Shown: positions 34,546 through 44,444, counted from the first letter of the stretch. The stretch: 64,000 nt of DNA from Chloroflexota bacterium (GCA_005883575.1 VBFH01000032.1:36037-100036), one strand, 5' to 3'. Made by a program: numbers and translations. Notes: generated by a model not told the origin, from the letters alone.

Positions 34546-36377
34546 ACTACGTCGTCGGCACCGCGGGACACATCGATCACGGCAAGTCCACCTTGATCAC
34601 GGCGCTGACCGGAATCGACCCCGATCGCCTCGCGGAGGAGAAGCGCCGGGGCATGACGATCGACCTCGGGTTCTCCCACCTCACTCTGCCGAGTGGGCGG
34701 GAGACAGGCATCGTCGACGTGCCCGGGCACGCGCGGTTCATGCGCAACATGCTGGCCGGCGCGCACGGGCTCGACGCGGCGCTTCTTGTCGTCGCGGCCG
34801 ACGAAGGCGTGATGCCGCAGACGCGCGAGCACCTTGACGTGCTCGATCTCCTCCAGGTGCAGCGCGGGCTGGTGGCCCTGACCAAGATCGACCTCGTCGA
34901 GCCCGATTGGCTCGAGCTCGTCCGGCAAGAGGCCATTACAGCGCTCAAAGGCACGTCGCTCGACGGCGCCCCCGTGGTCCCCGTTTCCGCGGTCACCGGC
35001 GAAGGCTTGAAGGAGCTGGTCGGCGCGCTCGACGCGCTGCTCGAAGGCGGCGAACAGCGGCCAGACGCTGGACGCCCCCGGTTGCCCATAGATCGCGTCT
35101 TCACGATGAGCGGGTTTGGCACAGTGGTCACCGGGACGCTGGTCGACGGATCGCTGCGTGCCGGCGACGAGATGGAAATCATGCCCGGCGGACGACCGGT
35201 CCGGATCCGCGGCCTGCAGCGTCACAACGAGAGAGTTGAGCGAGTAGGGCCCGGCAGCCGCGTGGCCGCAAACCTCAGCGGCGTGGAAAAGAACGAGCTT
35301 TCACGGGGCGACGTGCTCGCTGCTCCCGGCTCGCTGCCCGCCACACGCCGCGTCGACGCCATGCTCCGGGTGCTCGCTTCAGCGCCGCATTCAGTGCGTC
35401 ACGGGGCGCAGCTTCTGCTCCATACAGGGACCACCGAAGTCGCATGCCGCGTCGTGGTGCTCGAAGGGGACCAGATCGCACCAGGAGGACAGGGCTGGGT
35501 GCAGCTCTACCTCGAGCGCCCGATCGCAGCCGCCGATCACGATCGGTTCGTGCTGCGAGTCCCAAGCCCGGCGATCACGATCGCCGGAGGCAGCTTCGTC
35601 GACGTCGCGCCGCGAAAGCATCCGCGCCATGACTCCGCGGTGCGGGAGTCGCTGACGCGTCGCGCCGCGGGCAACGTTCTTCAGGAGGAGCTGCGCAAGT
35701 ACCGGCGAGGAGTCACTGTGGCCGCGCTCCTGAAGGCCACGATCGCGTCGAACGCCGACCTCGAGAGGCTGCAGGCCCGCAGGTTCGGCGACTGGATCTT
35801 CAGCGACGACGCATGGAAGTCGATCGCGGCGCGCGCGACTGACGAGCTGAGCGCCTATCACACCGCGTATCCGTTTCGGGCGGGGATGGCCCGCGAAGAG
35901 CTGCGCAGTCGCCTGGGCGTTTCGGCGCCATCGTTTCCGGCGGTGATGCAGGGATTGGCCGAAGACGGACGCGTGGTGGACCGCAACGGGTCGATCGCCG
36001 CGCCTGCGCACCAGGTCACGATCGCGACTGACGGCGGCCCAGCAGCAGATGTGCTGCGGCTGCTCGCTGCGGAGCCGTTCGCGCCGCCCTCGATGGCGGA
36101 GGTGACGAAAGAGTCTGGCGCAAGTGACGAGCTGATCCGTGCCATGGTGGAGCGGGGTGTGATCGTCCGGGTCAGCGACGATGTCGCGTTCACCAAAGAC
36201 GCTTACGAATCAGCGGTCGCGTTGGTGAAGGAGCTGATCTCCGCCAATGGTTCCGTGACGGTCGCGCAGGTGCGCGATCGGATGGGTGCGAGCCGGCGCC
36301 CGGTGTTGGCGCTGTTGGAGCATCTTGATTCGCAGCGCGTGACGCGCCGCGTCGGGGACAGCCGCACCCTGAGGTAA
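34542..36377 (+). CDS. selB: Selenocysteine-specific translation elongation factor
   Basis: 611 residues. GTPase motifs: GHIDHGKST (9-17), RGMTIDLGF switch I, DVPGHARF, and TKIDLV. Beta-barrel domains follow, and the last 220 or so residues form winged-helix repeats ([48 protein letters not shown]) that bind SECIS hairpins. It delivers Sec-tRNA(Sec) to UGA. Coupled to selA by the ATGA overlap. Confidence 0.95.
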   Translation: MNYVVGTAGHIDHGKSTLITALTGIDPDRLAEEKRRGMTIDLGFSHLTLPSGRETGIVDVPGHARFMRNMLAGAHGLDAALLVVAADEGVMPQTREHLDVLDLLQVQRGLVALTKIDLVEPDWLELVRQEAITALKGTSLDGAPVVPVSAVTGEGLKELVGALDALLEGGEQRPDAGRPRLPIDRVFTMSGFGTVVTGTLVDGSLRAGDEMEIMPGGRPVRIRGLQRHNERVERVGPGSRVAANLSGVEKNELSRGDVLAAPGSLPATRRVDAMLRVLASAPHSVRHGAQLLLHTGTTEVACRVVVLEGDQIAPGGQGWVQLYLERPIAAADHDRFVLRVPSPAITIAGGSFVDVAPRKHPRHDSAVRESLTRRAAGNVLQEELRKYRRGVTVAALLKATIASNADLERLQARRFGDWIFSDDAWKSIAARATDELSAYHTAYPFRAGMAREELRSRLGVSAPSFPAVMQGLAEDGRVVDRNGSIAAPAHQVTIATDGGPAADVLRLLAAEPFAPPSMAEVTKESGASDELIRAMVERGVIVRVSDDVAFTKDAYESAVALVKELISANGSVTVAQVRDRMGASRRPVLALLEHLDSQRVTRRVGDSRTLR

Positions 36378-36383
36378 AAACAT

Positions 36384-36448
36384 GAGAGGAAACCTGCCGG
36401 TTTCCTCTCGTCCCGCCGTCGGCAAAGCCGACCCGGCCTGCGGCCGGG
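36384..36448 (+). terminator. Cluster of three consecutive hairpins between selB and metF
   Basis: A perfect 11-bp stem (GAGAGGAAACC/GGTTTCCTCTC, loop TGCC, 36384-36409) is followed by GTCGGC-AAA-GCCGAC (36418-36432) and CCCGGCC-TGC-GGCCGGG (432-448). There is no T-run, so termination, if any, is not classical. GGTCCTCTC at 36457-36465 repeats the 3' arm of the first stem and could compete for pairing. Confidence 0.5.
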
Positions 36449-36499
36449 CAAGCGCCGGTCCTCTCCTTCGGAAAGGTTTTGCTTGATAAAGTCCGCACC

Positions 36500-37372
36500 A
36501 TGCGGATCGCGGACATGCTCGCGCGCAGCCGGCCGACCGTGTCGTTCGAGTTCATGGCGCCGCGCGACGAGAGCGAGGTCGACGTACTCGAACGCACGGT
36601 CGCCACGCTCGCCGGCCACGGGCCCGACTGGGTCTCGGTGACGTATCGAGTCCGCACAGGCGAGAAGACCCTCGAGCTGGTGACGCGCATCAAGCGGCAC
36701 TATCACATCGAGGCGATGGCTCACCTCACATGCGCCAACACGGCCGACCGAACCCGACAGATCCTCAACTGGATGGAACGTGAAGGCGTCGCCAACGTTC
36801 TCGCGCTGCGCGGCGACGCGCCGGTGTCGGGCGAACCGTTCACGCCGGCCGACCCGCAGCTGACGCACGCAAGCGACCTCATCACGCTAGTCCGGCGCAG
36901 CGGTTACCGGTTTGGAATCGGTGCCGCGTGCAGCGCTGAAAAGCACCCGGAGAGCCCCGACCTCGAGCACGAGTTTCGTTACCTGCATCTGAAGGTGGAG
37001 TCAGGCGCGGATTTTCTGATCACGCAGCTCTTCTTCGACAACAAGTTTTATTTCGACCTGGTCACCCGGGTGAGGGCAGCCGGCATCACCTTGCCCATCG
37101 TGCCCGGCTTGATGCCGATACCCAGCCGGCGCTCGCTTGGAGTGATGACATCGATGTCGGGCGCCAGCGTCCCCGCTGCCCTGCAATCGGCCATCGACGA
37201 GGCGCCGGACGACGAAGCGATTCGCGCCCTGGGCGTGCAGCACTGCATCACGCAGTGCGCCGAGCTGCTCGAGACGGGGGTGCCCGGCTTGCACTTCTAC
37301 ACGTTCAACCGCGCGCGTGCGCCGATCCAGATCCTGGCCGCGCTGCGTGGTCAGCAGCTGCTCGCCTCATAG
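36500..37372 (+). CDS. metF: 5,10-methylenetetrahydrofolate reductase
   Basis: 290 residues from ATG 36500; a TTG at 36479 (just after GAAAGG) would add seven. Family features: RPTVSFEFMAPRDE, DWVSVTYR, AHLTCAN, VLALRGDAP, YRFGIGAACSAEKHPE, FLITQLFFDNKFYF and LPIVPGLMPI. It reduces methylene-THF to methyl-THF with FAD and NAD(P)H for methionine synthesis. It has its own hairpin-rich leader. Confidence 0.93.
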   Translation: MRIADMLARSRPTVSFEFMAPRDESEVDVLERTVATLAGHGPDWVSVTYRVRTGEKTLELVTRIKRHYHIEAMAHLTCANTADRTRQILNWMEREGVANVLALRGDAPVSGEPFTPADPQLTHASDLITLVRRSGYRFGIGAACSAEKHPESPDLEHEFRYLHLKVESGADFLITQLFFDNKFYFDLVTRVRAAGITLPIVPGLMPIPSRRSLGVMTSMSGASVPAALQSAIDEAPDDEAIRALGVQHCITQCAELLETGVPGLHFYTFNRARAPIQILAALRGQQLLAS

Positions 37373-37410
37373 CAAGGCCCGATCAGCCACACGGTTACCC
37401 TAGTCCCGCC

Positions 37411-38283
37411 ATGCTCGCCGGAATCGATCTAGGCGGAACCCAGGTTCGGGTCGCGCTTGCGCGCTCCGACGGCCGGTTGGTCGCGAGCATCAAGACCCGG
37501 ACCCACCTCCTTCCGACAGCCCAGGCGATGGTCGACTGGGCCGCCGCAGAGATCGACCGTCACCGGGGTCGGGAAAAGGTCCGCAGCATAACGATCGCCG
37601 CACCGGGCCCGATCGACGTCCAGCGCGGCGTGCTGGTGAACCCCCCCAACCTCCCGTGGCAGAACGTGCCTCTGGCCGCCATCATGGCCCGGGCAACGGG
37701 CGCCAAGGTCCACCTGGCGAACGACGCCGACATGGCGGGCCTGGGCGAGTTCCATCACGGGGCCGGCCGCGGCACTCGCAACATGGTCTACATCACGTGG
37801 TCGACGGGCGTAGGGGGCGGCCTGATCATCGACGGCAAGCTCCACCGCGGCGCGCACGGCACCGCGGGTGAGATCGGGCACACGATCATCGACCCCAACG
37901 GCCCTCTAGACAACTGCGGCCAGCGCGGCTGCCTCGAGGCGTTCGTCAGCGGCACCGCCCTGGCCCGCGAGACCGGACGCCCGGCCGCGGAGCTGTTCGC
38001 AACCGCCGCGCGCGGTGACCGGGCCGCGCGTGAGGTCGTCGAACGGGCGGCGCAGTACATGGGTATCGCGTTGATCAGCCTCACCAACGCCCTCGACCCC
38101 GAGATGTTCGTCATCGGCGGCGGCGTCTCCCGCTCGTGGGCGCTCGTCCAGCCGACGATGCTGGCAACCCTCCGCTCGTCGCCCTTCATCAAGCCCGCCC
38201 GGCGGCCCCGCCTGCGCCGCGCCCGACTGGGTGACCGCGCCGGGCAGGTGGGAGCTGTGGAATGGGCGCGAATCAACCAATAG
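37411..38283 (+). CDS. ROK-family sugar kinase (glucokinase-like)
   Basis: 290 residues from ATG 37411: phosphate loop GIDLGGTQVRVAL (4-16), APGPID, VHLANDADMAGLGEFHHGAG, TWSTGVGGGLIIDGKLHRGA, the ROK zinc motif NCGQRGCLEAF and a His ligand in GEIGHT. It phosphorylates a hexose, most likely glucose. It overlaps the cca gene by 22 bases. Confidence 0.9.
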   Translation: MLAGIDLGGTQVRVALARSDGRLVASIKTRTHLLPTAQAMVDWAAAEIDRHRGREKVRSITIAAPGPIDVQRGVLVNPPNLPWQNVPLAAIMARATGAKVHLANDADMAGLGEFHHGAGRGTRNMVYITWSTGVGGGLIIDGKLHRGAHGTAGEIGHTIIDPNGPLDNCGQRGCLEAFVSGTALARETGRPAAELFATAARGDRAAREVVERAAQYMGIALISLTNALDPEMFVIGGGVSRSWALVQPTMLATLRSSPFIKPARRPRLRRARLGDRAGQVGAVEWARINQ

Positions 38284-39608
38284 AGGAAAGACAGCTCCTC
38301 AGCATCCTCAAACGTGCGGCTTCGGACCTGGGCGTCCATGCGTGGATCGTCGGCGGATACGTTCGTGATCGGCTGCTGGGGCGCCCGCACCTCGACCTTG
38401 ACCTCGTGGTCGAGGTCGGCGACGCTTTGTCCCTCGCCCGGCGATTCGCGGAGCTCGCTGGCGCGCCGCCGCCGGTGACCTTCGAGCGCTTCGGCACCGC
38501 CCAGGTCACGCTGCCCGGCCGTCTGGTGGAGTTTGTCACGGCGCGCGCCGAGTCGTACGCGCCCGACTCGCGCAAGCCGGACGTCCGGCATGCATCTCTG
38601 GAGGAGGACCTCAGACGCCGCGACTTCACCATCAATACCCTCCTGATGGACCTGGAAGGTGACTTCAGGGACCCACTGGGGGGTAGGAAGGACCTGGAGG
38701 CGAAGATCCTTCGCACCCCAAACGATCCCCTTCGCACCTTCGCCGACGACCCCCTGCGCATGCTGCGAGGCATCCGCTTCGCGGCGGAGCTGGGCTTCGA
38801 GCTCGCCCCCGATCTGGTGCCTGCGATGCGGCGGCTCAAATCCCGGCTGGCACCCCCGGTCATCTCGGTGGAGCGGATCGCCGAAGAGCTGCGCAAGATG
38901 CTGGAATCCCCACGCCCCAAGCTCGCGCTCGAGCTCCTGGACGAAGCCGACCTGCTCGAGGTGGTCCTCCCCGAGATCGCCGCCTGCAAAGGCGTCGCCC
39001 AGACCGGCTATCACACCCACGACGTCTTCGGCCACACGCTTTTGACCGTGGAAGCCACTCCGCCCGACCTCCTGTCGCGCACCGCAGCGCTCTTTCACGA
39101 CGTGGGCAAGCCGAAGACGGCAAAAGGAGACGGAACGTTCATCGGCCACGAGGAGGTGGGCGCCGAGCTCGCCAAAGCCGCCCTGGAGCGGCTGCGGTTC
39201 TCGCAGCGGGAGATCGAGGTCGTGACCAGGCTCGTGCGCCTCCACCTCCGGCCGGTCTTCTTCAAGTCGGAATGGACGGATGGGGCCGTCCGCCGGCTCG
39301 CGCGCGACGCCGGGCCTCAGCTCGACCGGCTCATGGCCCTGGCCAGAGCCGATATCGCCGCCTCGGCGTACCCGGAGCCGCAGAAGCTCGACGAGCTGCA
39401 GGCGAGACTGGACGCAGTCCGCTCCGAGCGACCTTCTCGCCTGGAGCCCCTGATCACGGGGGAGGACATCATGCGAGCGCGAGGCATCCGACCCGGTCCG
39501 GAGGTTGGCCGGATCAAGCAGAAGCTCGAAGAGCTGGTCATCGACGGTGAGGTCCCGCCTGACCGGCAGGCGGTAATCGATTACCTGGCAACACATCCAC
39601 AGCTTTAA
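38262..39608 (+). CDS. cca: CCA tRNA nucleotidyltransferase/poly(A) polymerase with HD domain
   Basis: 448 residues. The nucleotidyltransferase head has WIVGGYVRDRLLGRP and HLDLDLVVE; RRDFTINTLLMDLEG, the RMLRGIRFAAELGF neck and an HD hydrolase domain (ALFHDVGKPKT, IGHEEVGAELA) follow. It adds or repairs the tRNA CCA end. tRNAs in this window already encode CCA, so repair or tailing may be its main use. Confidence 0.92.
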   Translation: MGANQPIEERQLLSILKRAASDLGVHAWIVGGYVRDRLLGRPHLDLDLVVEVGDALSLARRFAELAGAPPPVTFERFGTAQVTLPGRLVEFVTARAESYAPDSRKPDVRHASLEEDLRRRDFTINTLLMDLEGDFRDPLGGRKDLEAKILRTPNDPLRTFADDPLRMLRGIRFAAELGFELAPDLVPAMRRLKSRLAPPVISVERIAEELRKMLESPRPKLALELLDEADLLEVVLPEIAACKGVAQTGYHTHDVFGHTLLTVEATPPDLLSRTAALFHDVGKPKTAKGDGTFIGHEEVGAELAKAALERLRFSQREIEVVTRLVRLHLRPVFFKSEWTDGAVRRLARDAGPQLDRLMALARADIAASAYPEPQKLDELQARLDAVRSERPSRLEPLITGEDIMRARGIRPGPEVGRIKQKLEELVIDGEVPPDRQAVIDYLATHPQL

Positions 39609-39680
39609 GAGCAGCCGCTATGCTGCGCGGGAGGGAGCCGCCCAGATTGGGAGAGAGGGCGGAACTGGGGAGGTTTGGAG

Positions 39681-40190
39681 ATGCCTGAGATGGCGGTGGA
39701 AACGACGGAAGCGGCCAGCGCAAACGGGGTTTCAGATCCACTACTGCTGGAGCCGAAGGCGACCGTGCTGGCTCGAGAGGACATGCTTTCGGGCAAGCTG
39801 ACGTTGAAGGGGCCGGGGCAGGTGCTCGGTAACTTCAACGGGGAGATCGAGTGCGACGGGGACTTGCTGATAGGGGCGGAAGCCCACGTCGAAGCGGACA
39901 TTCGCGGATCCCGGATCACGGTGTCCGGGCTGGTTCGGGGAAAAGTCATTGCCAGCAACCGGCTCAAGATCACGAGCAGCGGACGGCTGGAAGGTGACGC
40001 GACGGTAGGCGCCCTCGTCGTTCAGGAAGGGGGCGTTCACTACGGTGTGATTCGAGTCCACCCGGAAGGCATTCCCGATACACCGCTGGAGAGGCTCTCG
40101 CAGATCCCTGCCCAGTCGACCGTCGTAACTTTGAGACCTGCACCCAACGCGGTGGGAAAGGTCAGAAAGTTCTGGGGTGAGTTCTTCTAG
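39681..40190 (+). CDS. Bactofilin (polymer-forming cytoskeletal protein)
   Basis: 169 residues from ATG 39681 (TTG at 39675 is less likely; GGGAGG lies upstream). Central repeats of small beta strands (GPGQVLGNFNGEIECDGDLL, AHVEADIRGSRITVSGLVRG, NRLKITSSGRLEGDATVG) form the bactofilin beta-helix. Both ends are disordered; the C-terminus is basic. These proteins polymerise without nucleotide on the inner membrane. It overlaps the next gene by 14 bases. Confidence 0.9.
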   Translation: MPEMAVETTEAASANGVSDPLLLEPKATVLAREDMLSGKLTLKGPGQVLGNFNGEIECDGDLLIGAEAHVEADIRGSRITVSGLVRGKVIASNRLKITSSGRLEGDATVGALVVQEGGVHYGVIRVHPEGIPDTPLERLSQIPAQSTVVTLRPAPNAVGKVRKFWGEFF

Positions 40191-40728
40191 ACGACCATCG
40201 AAAAAGCCGGCCCGGGCCCGAGGCCAGGCGCCGCGTGCCCGGACGGCGGCATCGCGCCCCGCCGCCAGGGCGCCGAAGAGCGCTCCGCCGAACGCGCGGA
40301 AACCCACTCCGGCGGCCGCCGTCTCCAAGGCTCAGGCGGGAGAGCCCCAGCAGCTGCCGACGCCCAAACCCCTGCCGACCAAGCCGGCGGTGCCGGCGCC
40401 GCGCACGGGCATCAGGTTGGCCGGCTCCGCCTCGTCACGGCTGACCATCAAGCCGAGCCCACCGCAGGGGCCCCGGCCGCAGCTTCAGCTCTCGACCAAG
40501 GTTCGGCCGAGCGGACCGCGCCCGCTGAGCGAGGTGGAGCTAGACGAGGATGAGCTGTTGATCGACGGCTTTGACGCGGTCCTCCGCGACGAGAAGGTGC
40601 GCATCACCGCGGTCCTCGAACGAACGTGCGTCTACGTCGACCGGAGCGGGGATCGACGGCTCGCGCGCAAAGAAGAACTTTGGGTCGAGGCGGATAAGCT
40701 GCCAATCCGCCGACGCGGCCTGAGTTAA
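40177..40728 (+). CDS. Pro/Ala/Lys-rich protein with small conserved C-terminal domain
   Basis: 183 residues from GTG 40177. Residues 1-115 are low-complexity and basic. The last 65 (ELLIDGFDAVLRDEKVRITA, ERTCVYVDRSGDRRLARKEE) look folded. Overlap with the bactofilin gene suggests shared expression and possibly a role with the filament. Not a recognised family. Confidence 0.7.
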   Translation: MSSSRRPSKKPARARGQAPRARTAASRPAARAPKSAPPNARKPTPAAAVSKAQAGEPQQLPTPKPLPTKPAVPAPRTGIRLAGSASSRLTIKPSPPQGPRPQLQLSTKVRPSGPRPLSEVELDEDELLIDGFDAVLRDEKVRITAVLERTCVYVDRSGDRRLARKEELWVEADKLPIRRRGLS

Positions 40729-40741
40729 CTTTCTCAACTCG

Positions 40742-41746
40742 ATGATCGAAGAGCCCAAGATCAACCGTAACCTCGCGCTCGAGCTGCTCCGAGTGACCGA
40801 GGCCGGCGCGCTCGCCGCGGCGCCTCTACAGGGCCGCGGCAACAAGGAGGCAGCCGACCAGAGAGCCGTGGAAGCGATCCGCGAATCGCTCTCGTCCGTC
40901 GACATGAAGGGCACCGTGGTCATTGGCGAGGGAGAGAAGGACGAAGCCCCGATGCTCTATTTCGGCGAGGAGATCGGCAACGGCCTGGAACCCGAGGTCG
41001 ACGTCGCCATCGATCCGATTGAAGGCACGAGCCTCACCGCCTCGGGCTTGCCGGGCGCGATTTCGGTCGTGGCGCTGTCCGAGCGGGGGACGATGTTCAC
41101 TACGCATGTCCACTACATGCAAAAGCTCGTGGTCGGCCGCAAGGCGCGCGGGGTGATCGATCTGGACATGCCGGTCGAATGGAACCTGCGGCGGATCGCC
41201 AAGGCTGAAGGCCTTCCCGTCCAGGAGCTGACCGTCGTCGTCCTGGAGCGAGATCGGAACAAGGACATCATCGCCCAGATCCGTCAGGTCGGGGCCCGTA
41301 TCAAGCTCATCTCCGCCGGCGACGTCGCGGGTGCCCTGGAGGCCGCTCTGGAGACCCGGTTCGGGATTCACTGCATGATGGGCTCGGGCGGCGCCACCGA
41401 GGGTGTGCTCGCCGCGTGCGCCATCAAGACAATGGGCGGCGACATGCAGGCGAAGCTCTTCTTCCGCAACGACAAAGAGCGCGAGCTGGCGACCAAGGAG
41501 GGCCACAAGCCGGACAAGATCCTGTGCATCGACGACCTGTGCTCGGGCAGGGACGTCTTCTTCGCCGCCACCGGCATCACCACCGGCGAGCTCCTGAAAG
41601 GCGTCCGCTACGAGGACGTGTACGCCTATACACAATCGATGGTGCTGCGCTCGGCATCAGGCACCATGCGCATCGTGGACGCTTATCACCCCATCGACAA
41701 ACTTCGGGTCAAGGGGCTGCTGCCCGAACAGGTTCGGGTCCGCTGA
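40742..41746 (+). CDS. glpX: Class II fructose-1,6-bisphosphatase
   Basis: 334 residues with the GlpX marks ADQRAVEAIRESLSSVDMKG, VIGEGEKDEAPMLYFGEEIG, DPIEGTSLTASGLPGAI, MGSGGATEGVLAACAIKTMG and AFTSSG-like TQSMVLRSASGTM. It releases phosphate from fructose-1,6-bisphosphate in gluconeogenesis. It begins 13 bases after the previous gene; the downstream gene seems to start at a CTG overlapping its stop. Confidence 0.95.
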   Translation: MIEEPKINRNLALELLRVTEAGALAAAPLQGRGNKEAADQRAVEAIRESLSSVDMKGTVVIGEGEKDEAPMLYFGEEIGNGLEPEVDVAIDPIEGTSLTASGLPGAISVVALSERGTMFTTHVHYMQKLVVGRKARGVIDLDMPVEWNLRRIAKAEGLPVQELTVVVLERDRNKDIIAQIRQVGARIKLISAGDVAGALEAALETRFGIHCMMGSGGATEGVLAACAIKTMGGDMQAKLFFRNDKERELATKEGHKPDKILCIDDLCSGRDVFFAATGITTGELLKGVRYEDVYAYTQSMVLRSASGTMRIVDAYHPIDKLRVKGLLPEQVRVR

Positions 41747-42543
41747 GCGCGACGGAGGCGGGGCAGTTCCTGACTGCCGCCTCGCGGGCACTCGGGCCGG
41801 CGCAGTGGGAGTGGATCGCGACCGCGCGGATCCTCTCGCGCAAGCGGAGCTCGACGGTTGCGATCGAAGACATCCTCGACGGACTGCTGTCAGGTGCCGA
41901 CCAGGCGATGGTCAACGCCTTCACAAGCGGGTTCCGCGTCACCCAGGTGCAAACGGCCATCAGCAAGTCGCTGCCCGAGCCAAGCGCGACCTCGGCGGCG
42001 CTCGAGTCGGCCCAGGTCGTGGCTCTGGGCATCCTGGTCCGTGAGCAGATGGAGCCGGCGCAGTTCGAGGCCGTGTACCGGCCGTTCGCCACGATCTTGC
42101 CCGGGCCCACCTACCGCGCCCCGGCGCCGATCGACCAGCAGATCGCGGTCTTCCTGCGCCGGTTGCCGGGCCTGAAGGGAGAGGTCGAGGCGGAGGTGTC
42201 GACTGTCGCCAAGGCGCTCAGCCAGCCGCCCAAGCCGGCTTCGCCCGCGGGTGCAGGGGGTGTGCCTGTGATCGCCGCCGTGACCGGCCTCGACCCCGCG
42301 GTCAACTACACCGCGGCGTGGAAGGAGGTGATCTCGACCGCGACCCAGATCGGCCGAACCCAGGCGCTCCGGGTGATGCAGGACAGCGCGGAGCAGGCGG
42401 CGCCGCATGATGGACTGGGCATCGTCGGGTTCGCCGGCGTCGCCGCCGGAGCCATCTTCATGCGCGACGTGCTGCCGATCGAGAAGGTCCTCTTGCTGTA
42501 TGAGCCCTTCGCCTCCGCATTTCCGTACGAGTCGTTGGCCTAG
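41743..42543 (+). CDS. Alanine-rich helical protein of unknown function, probable CTG start
   Basis: 266 residues if it starts at CTG 41743. No ATG, GTG or TTG exists in frame between the glpX stop and 41909, while CTGA overlaps that stop in the way ATGA and GTGA do at other junctions here. The start would give LSATEAGQFLTAASRALGPA. The protein is mostly helical, with a Pro-rich linker at about 160-175 and a hydrophobic segment GIVGFAGVAAGAIFMRDVLP near the end. ATG 41909 is the fallback start. No family is recognised. Confidence 0.65.
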   Translation: MSATEAGQFLTAASRALGPAQWEWIATARILSRKRSSTVAIEDILDGLLSGADQAMVNAFTSGFRVTQVQTAISKSLPEPSATSAALESAQVVALGILVREQMEPAQFEAVYRPFATILPGPTYRAPAPIDQQIAVFLRRLPGLKGEVEAEVSTVAKALSQPPKPASPAGAGGVPVIAAVTGLDPAVNYTAAWKEVISTATQIGRTQALRVMQDSAEQAAPHDGLGIVGFAGVAAGAIFMRDVLPIEKVLLLYEPFASAFPYESLA

Positions 42544-42597
42544 CCCTCCCGGCGATCCAGGAGCGGGGGCGGGTCTGGTGGCCAATTCAAATCCAAT

Positions 42598-42765
42598 TTG
42601 GCGCTGAATCCCGTCGTACCCGCGGACCCACCGCCTGTCGAGCTGGAGGCGGCCCGAGCCGAGTGGGGCGGCGAGCACATGAGTCCCGACGACATGATGT
42701 GGGCGCTCGCGGACGCCTACTTCCCGCCCAGTCCAGGGCGGCCCCGCGAACTAGGCGAGACTTAG
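42598..42765 (+). CDS. Possible small protein (55 aa)
   Basis: A short frame from TTG 42598, or 36 codons fewer from ATG 42679. It contains [20 protein letters not shown] and ends in [13 protein letters not shown]. It is in the same frame as the preceding gene after that gene's TAG, with no other stop between. It ends by overlapping the 3' end of the opposite-strand ligase by 4 bases. Coding potential is uncertain. Confidence 0.3.
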   Translation: MALNPVVPADPPPVELEAARAEWGGEHMSPDDMMWALADAYFPPSPGRPRELGET

Positions 42766-44402
42766 GCGGTTCTGACCCCGGCGGCCTTCTCCAGGCCGAG
42801 CTCCTCGACCGCGGTCTCGCGCATCTTGAACTTCTGGATCTTCCCCGTGACCGTCATCGGGAATGCGTCCACGAACTTCCAGTGGCGCGGGATCTTGTAG
42901 GTCGCGATCTTGCCCTTGCACCATGCGGCGAGCTCTTCGCCGGTTGACGCCGCGCCTTCGCGGAGCTTCACCCAGGCCATCACCTCTTCGCCGTACTTCT
43001 CAGACGGCACACCGATGACCTGGACGTCGGCGATGTCGGGGTGGCTGTACAGAAACTCCTCGACTTCGCGCGGGTAGATGTTCTCGCCCCCGCGGATGAT
43101 CATGTCTTTGATCCGCCCGACGATGTTGATGTACCCGTCATCGTCCATCGTGGCGAGGTCCCCGGTGTGCATCCAGCGCCCGGTGTCGATCGCCTGGCGG
43201 GTCGCCTCCTCGTTGTTCCAGTACCCCCGCATAACGATGTAGCCGCGGCTGCACAGCTCGCCTGGGGTACCTCGCGGCACCACTGCTCCAGTGCTGGGAT
43301 CGACGATCTTGATCTCGACGTGCGGGTGGACCCGGCCGACCGTCGAGACGCGGCGCTCCAGTGGGTCGTCGGTCGTGCACTGCGTGGACACGGGCGAGGT
43401 TTCGGTCATGCCGTACGCGATCGTCATCTCGGGGATGTGCATCACGGTCTGGACCTTCTTCATCACCTCGACCGGACACGGCGAGCCGGCCATGATGCCT
43501 GTTCGCAGCGACGTGAAGTCGAACTCCTTGAAGCGAGCGTGCTCGAGCTCGCCGATGAACATCGTCGGCACGCCGTAAAGGGAAGTGCAGCGTTCCTGCT
43601 GCACCGTCTCCATCGTGGCCACTGGGTCGTAAGACTCGGCGGGAATCACCATCGTCGCGCCGTGCGTGGTGCAGGCTAGATTGCCGAGCACCATGCCGAA
43701 ACAGTGGTAGAAGGGCACGGGGATGCACACCCGGTCATCCTCGGTGTACCTCAGCGTCTCCCCGATGAAAAAGCCGTTGTTCAGAATGTTGTGGTGGGTC
43801 AGAGTTGCGCCCTTCGGAAAGCCTGTCGTCCCTGAGGTGTACTGGATGTTGATCGGATCGTCGAACTGAAGGGTGGCCTCGATGTCGTGCAGCTCGGCCG
43901 CGCTCACCTTCGATCCGTCGCGCTTGAGCGCCTCCCACCCATCATCGAGGACGAGGGCTTCGCGCAAGTCTGGGCATCTGCCCTTGACCTCCGCGAGCAT
44001 GGCCCGATAGTCGGCCTGGCGGAATCCGGCGGCCAGGATCAGGAATGTGGTCCCCGATTGATTGAGGGCGTACTCGAGCTCCGAGGTGCGGTAGGCCGGA
44101 TTGATGTTGACGAGGATCGCGCCCATGGCCGCGGTGCCGTACTGAACGATGACCCACTCGTACCGGTTCGGCGACCAGATCCCCACCCGATCGCCTTTAC
44201 TGACTCCGCGCGCGATCAGACCGCGCGCGACCTGCTCGCTCTGCTCGACGAGCTCTCGATAGGTCGCGCGGTAGTTTTGGTGCGGGACCACCAGCGCTTC
44301 GCGATCGCCCACCCGGTCTGCGGTGCGGTGCAGGTTGGAGAAGATCGGCTCCCCTAGAAGAGGCTTGTTGCTAGCGCCATGGACGTAACTCAGCTCTGCC
44401 AT
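42762..44402 (-). CDS. Acyl-CoA synthetase (AMP-binding, ACSF2-like)
   Basis: 546 residues with P-loop [44 protein letters not shown] and the catalytic-lysine end [14 protein letters not shown]. The sequence [19 protein letters not shown] and [12 protein letters not shown] are typical of the fatty-acyl/ACSF2-like group. It makes acyl-CoA by way of acyl-AMP. It reads away from the repeat-bearing gap at 44403-44873. Confidence 0.92.
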   Translation of the reverse strand: MAELSYVHGASNKPLLGEPIFSNLHRTADRVGDREALVVPHQNYRATYRELVEQSEQVARGLIARGVSKGDRVGIWSPNRYEWVIVQYGTAAMGAILVNINPAYRTSELEYALNQSGTTFLILAAGFRQADYRAMLAEVKGRCPDLREALVLDDGWEALKRDGSKVSAAELHDIEATLQFDDPINIQYTSGTTGFPKGATLTHHNILNNGFFIGETLRYTEDDRVCIPVPFYHCFGMVLGNLACTTHGATMVIPAESYDPVATMETVQQERCTSLYGVPTMFIGELEHARFKEFDFTSLRTGIMAGSPCPVEVMKKVQTVMHIPEMTIAYGMTETSPVSTQCTTDDPLERRVSTVGRVHPHVEIKIVDPSTGAVVPRGTPGELCSRGYIVMRGYWNNEEATRQAIDTGRWMHTGDLATMDDDGYINIVGRIKDMIIRGGENIYPREVEEFLYSHPDIADVQVIGVPSEKYGEEVMAWVKLREGAASTGEELAAWCKGKIATYKIPRHWKFVDAFPMTVTGKIQKFKMRETAVEELGLEKAAGVRTA

Positions 44403-44444
44403 CGCCCTACCTCAAATGTAGTAGCCGCGAAACAATCAACCCTC

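Noticed and set aside
36378..36499. Possible tRNA-Sec (selC) after selB
   Set aside because: The hairpins do not form a cloverleaf; there is no TCA anticodon in a 7-base loop and no CCA end.
37788..39596. 602-codon open frame on the minus strand
   Set aside because: Antisense to the ROK kinase and cca genes. No family features.
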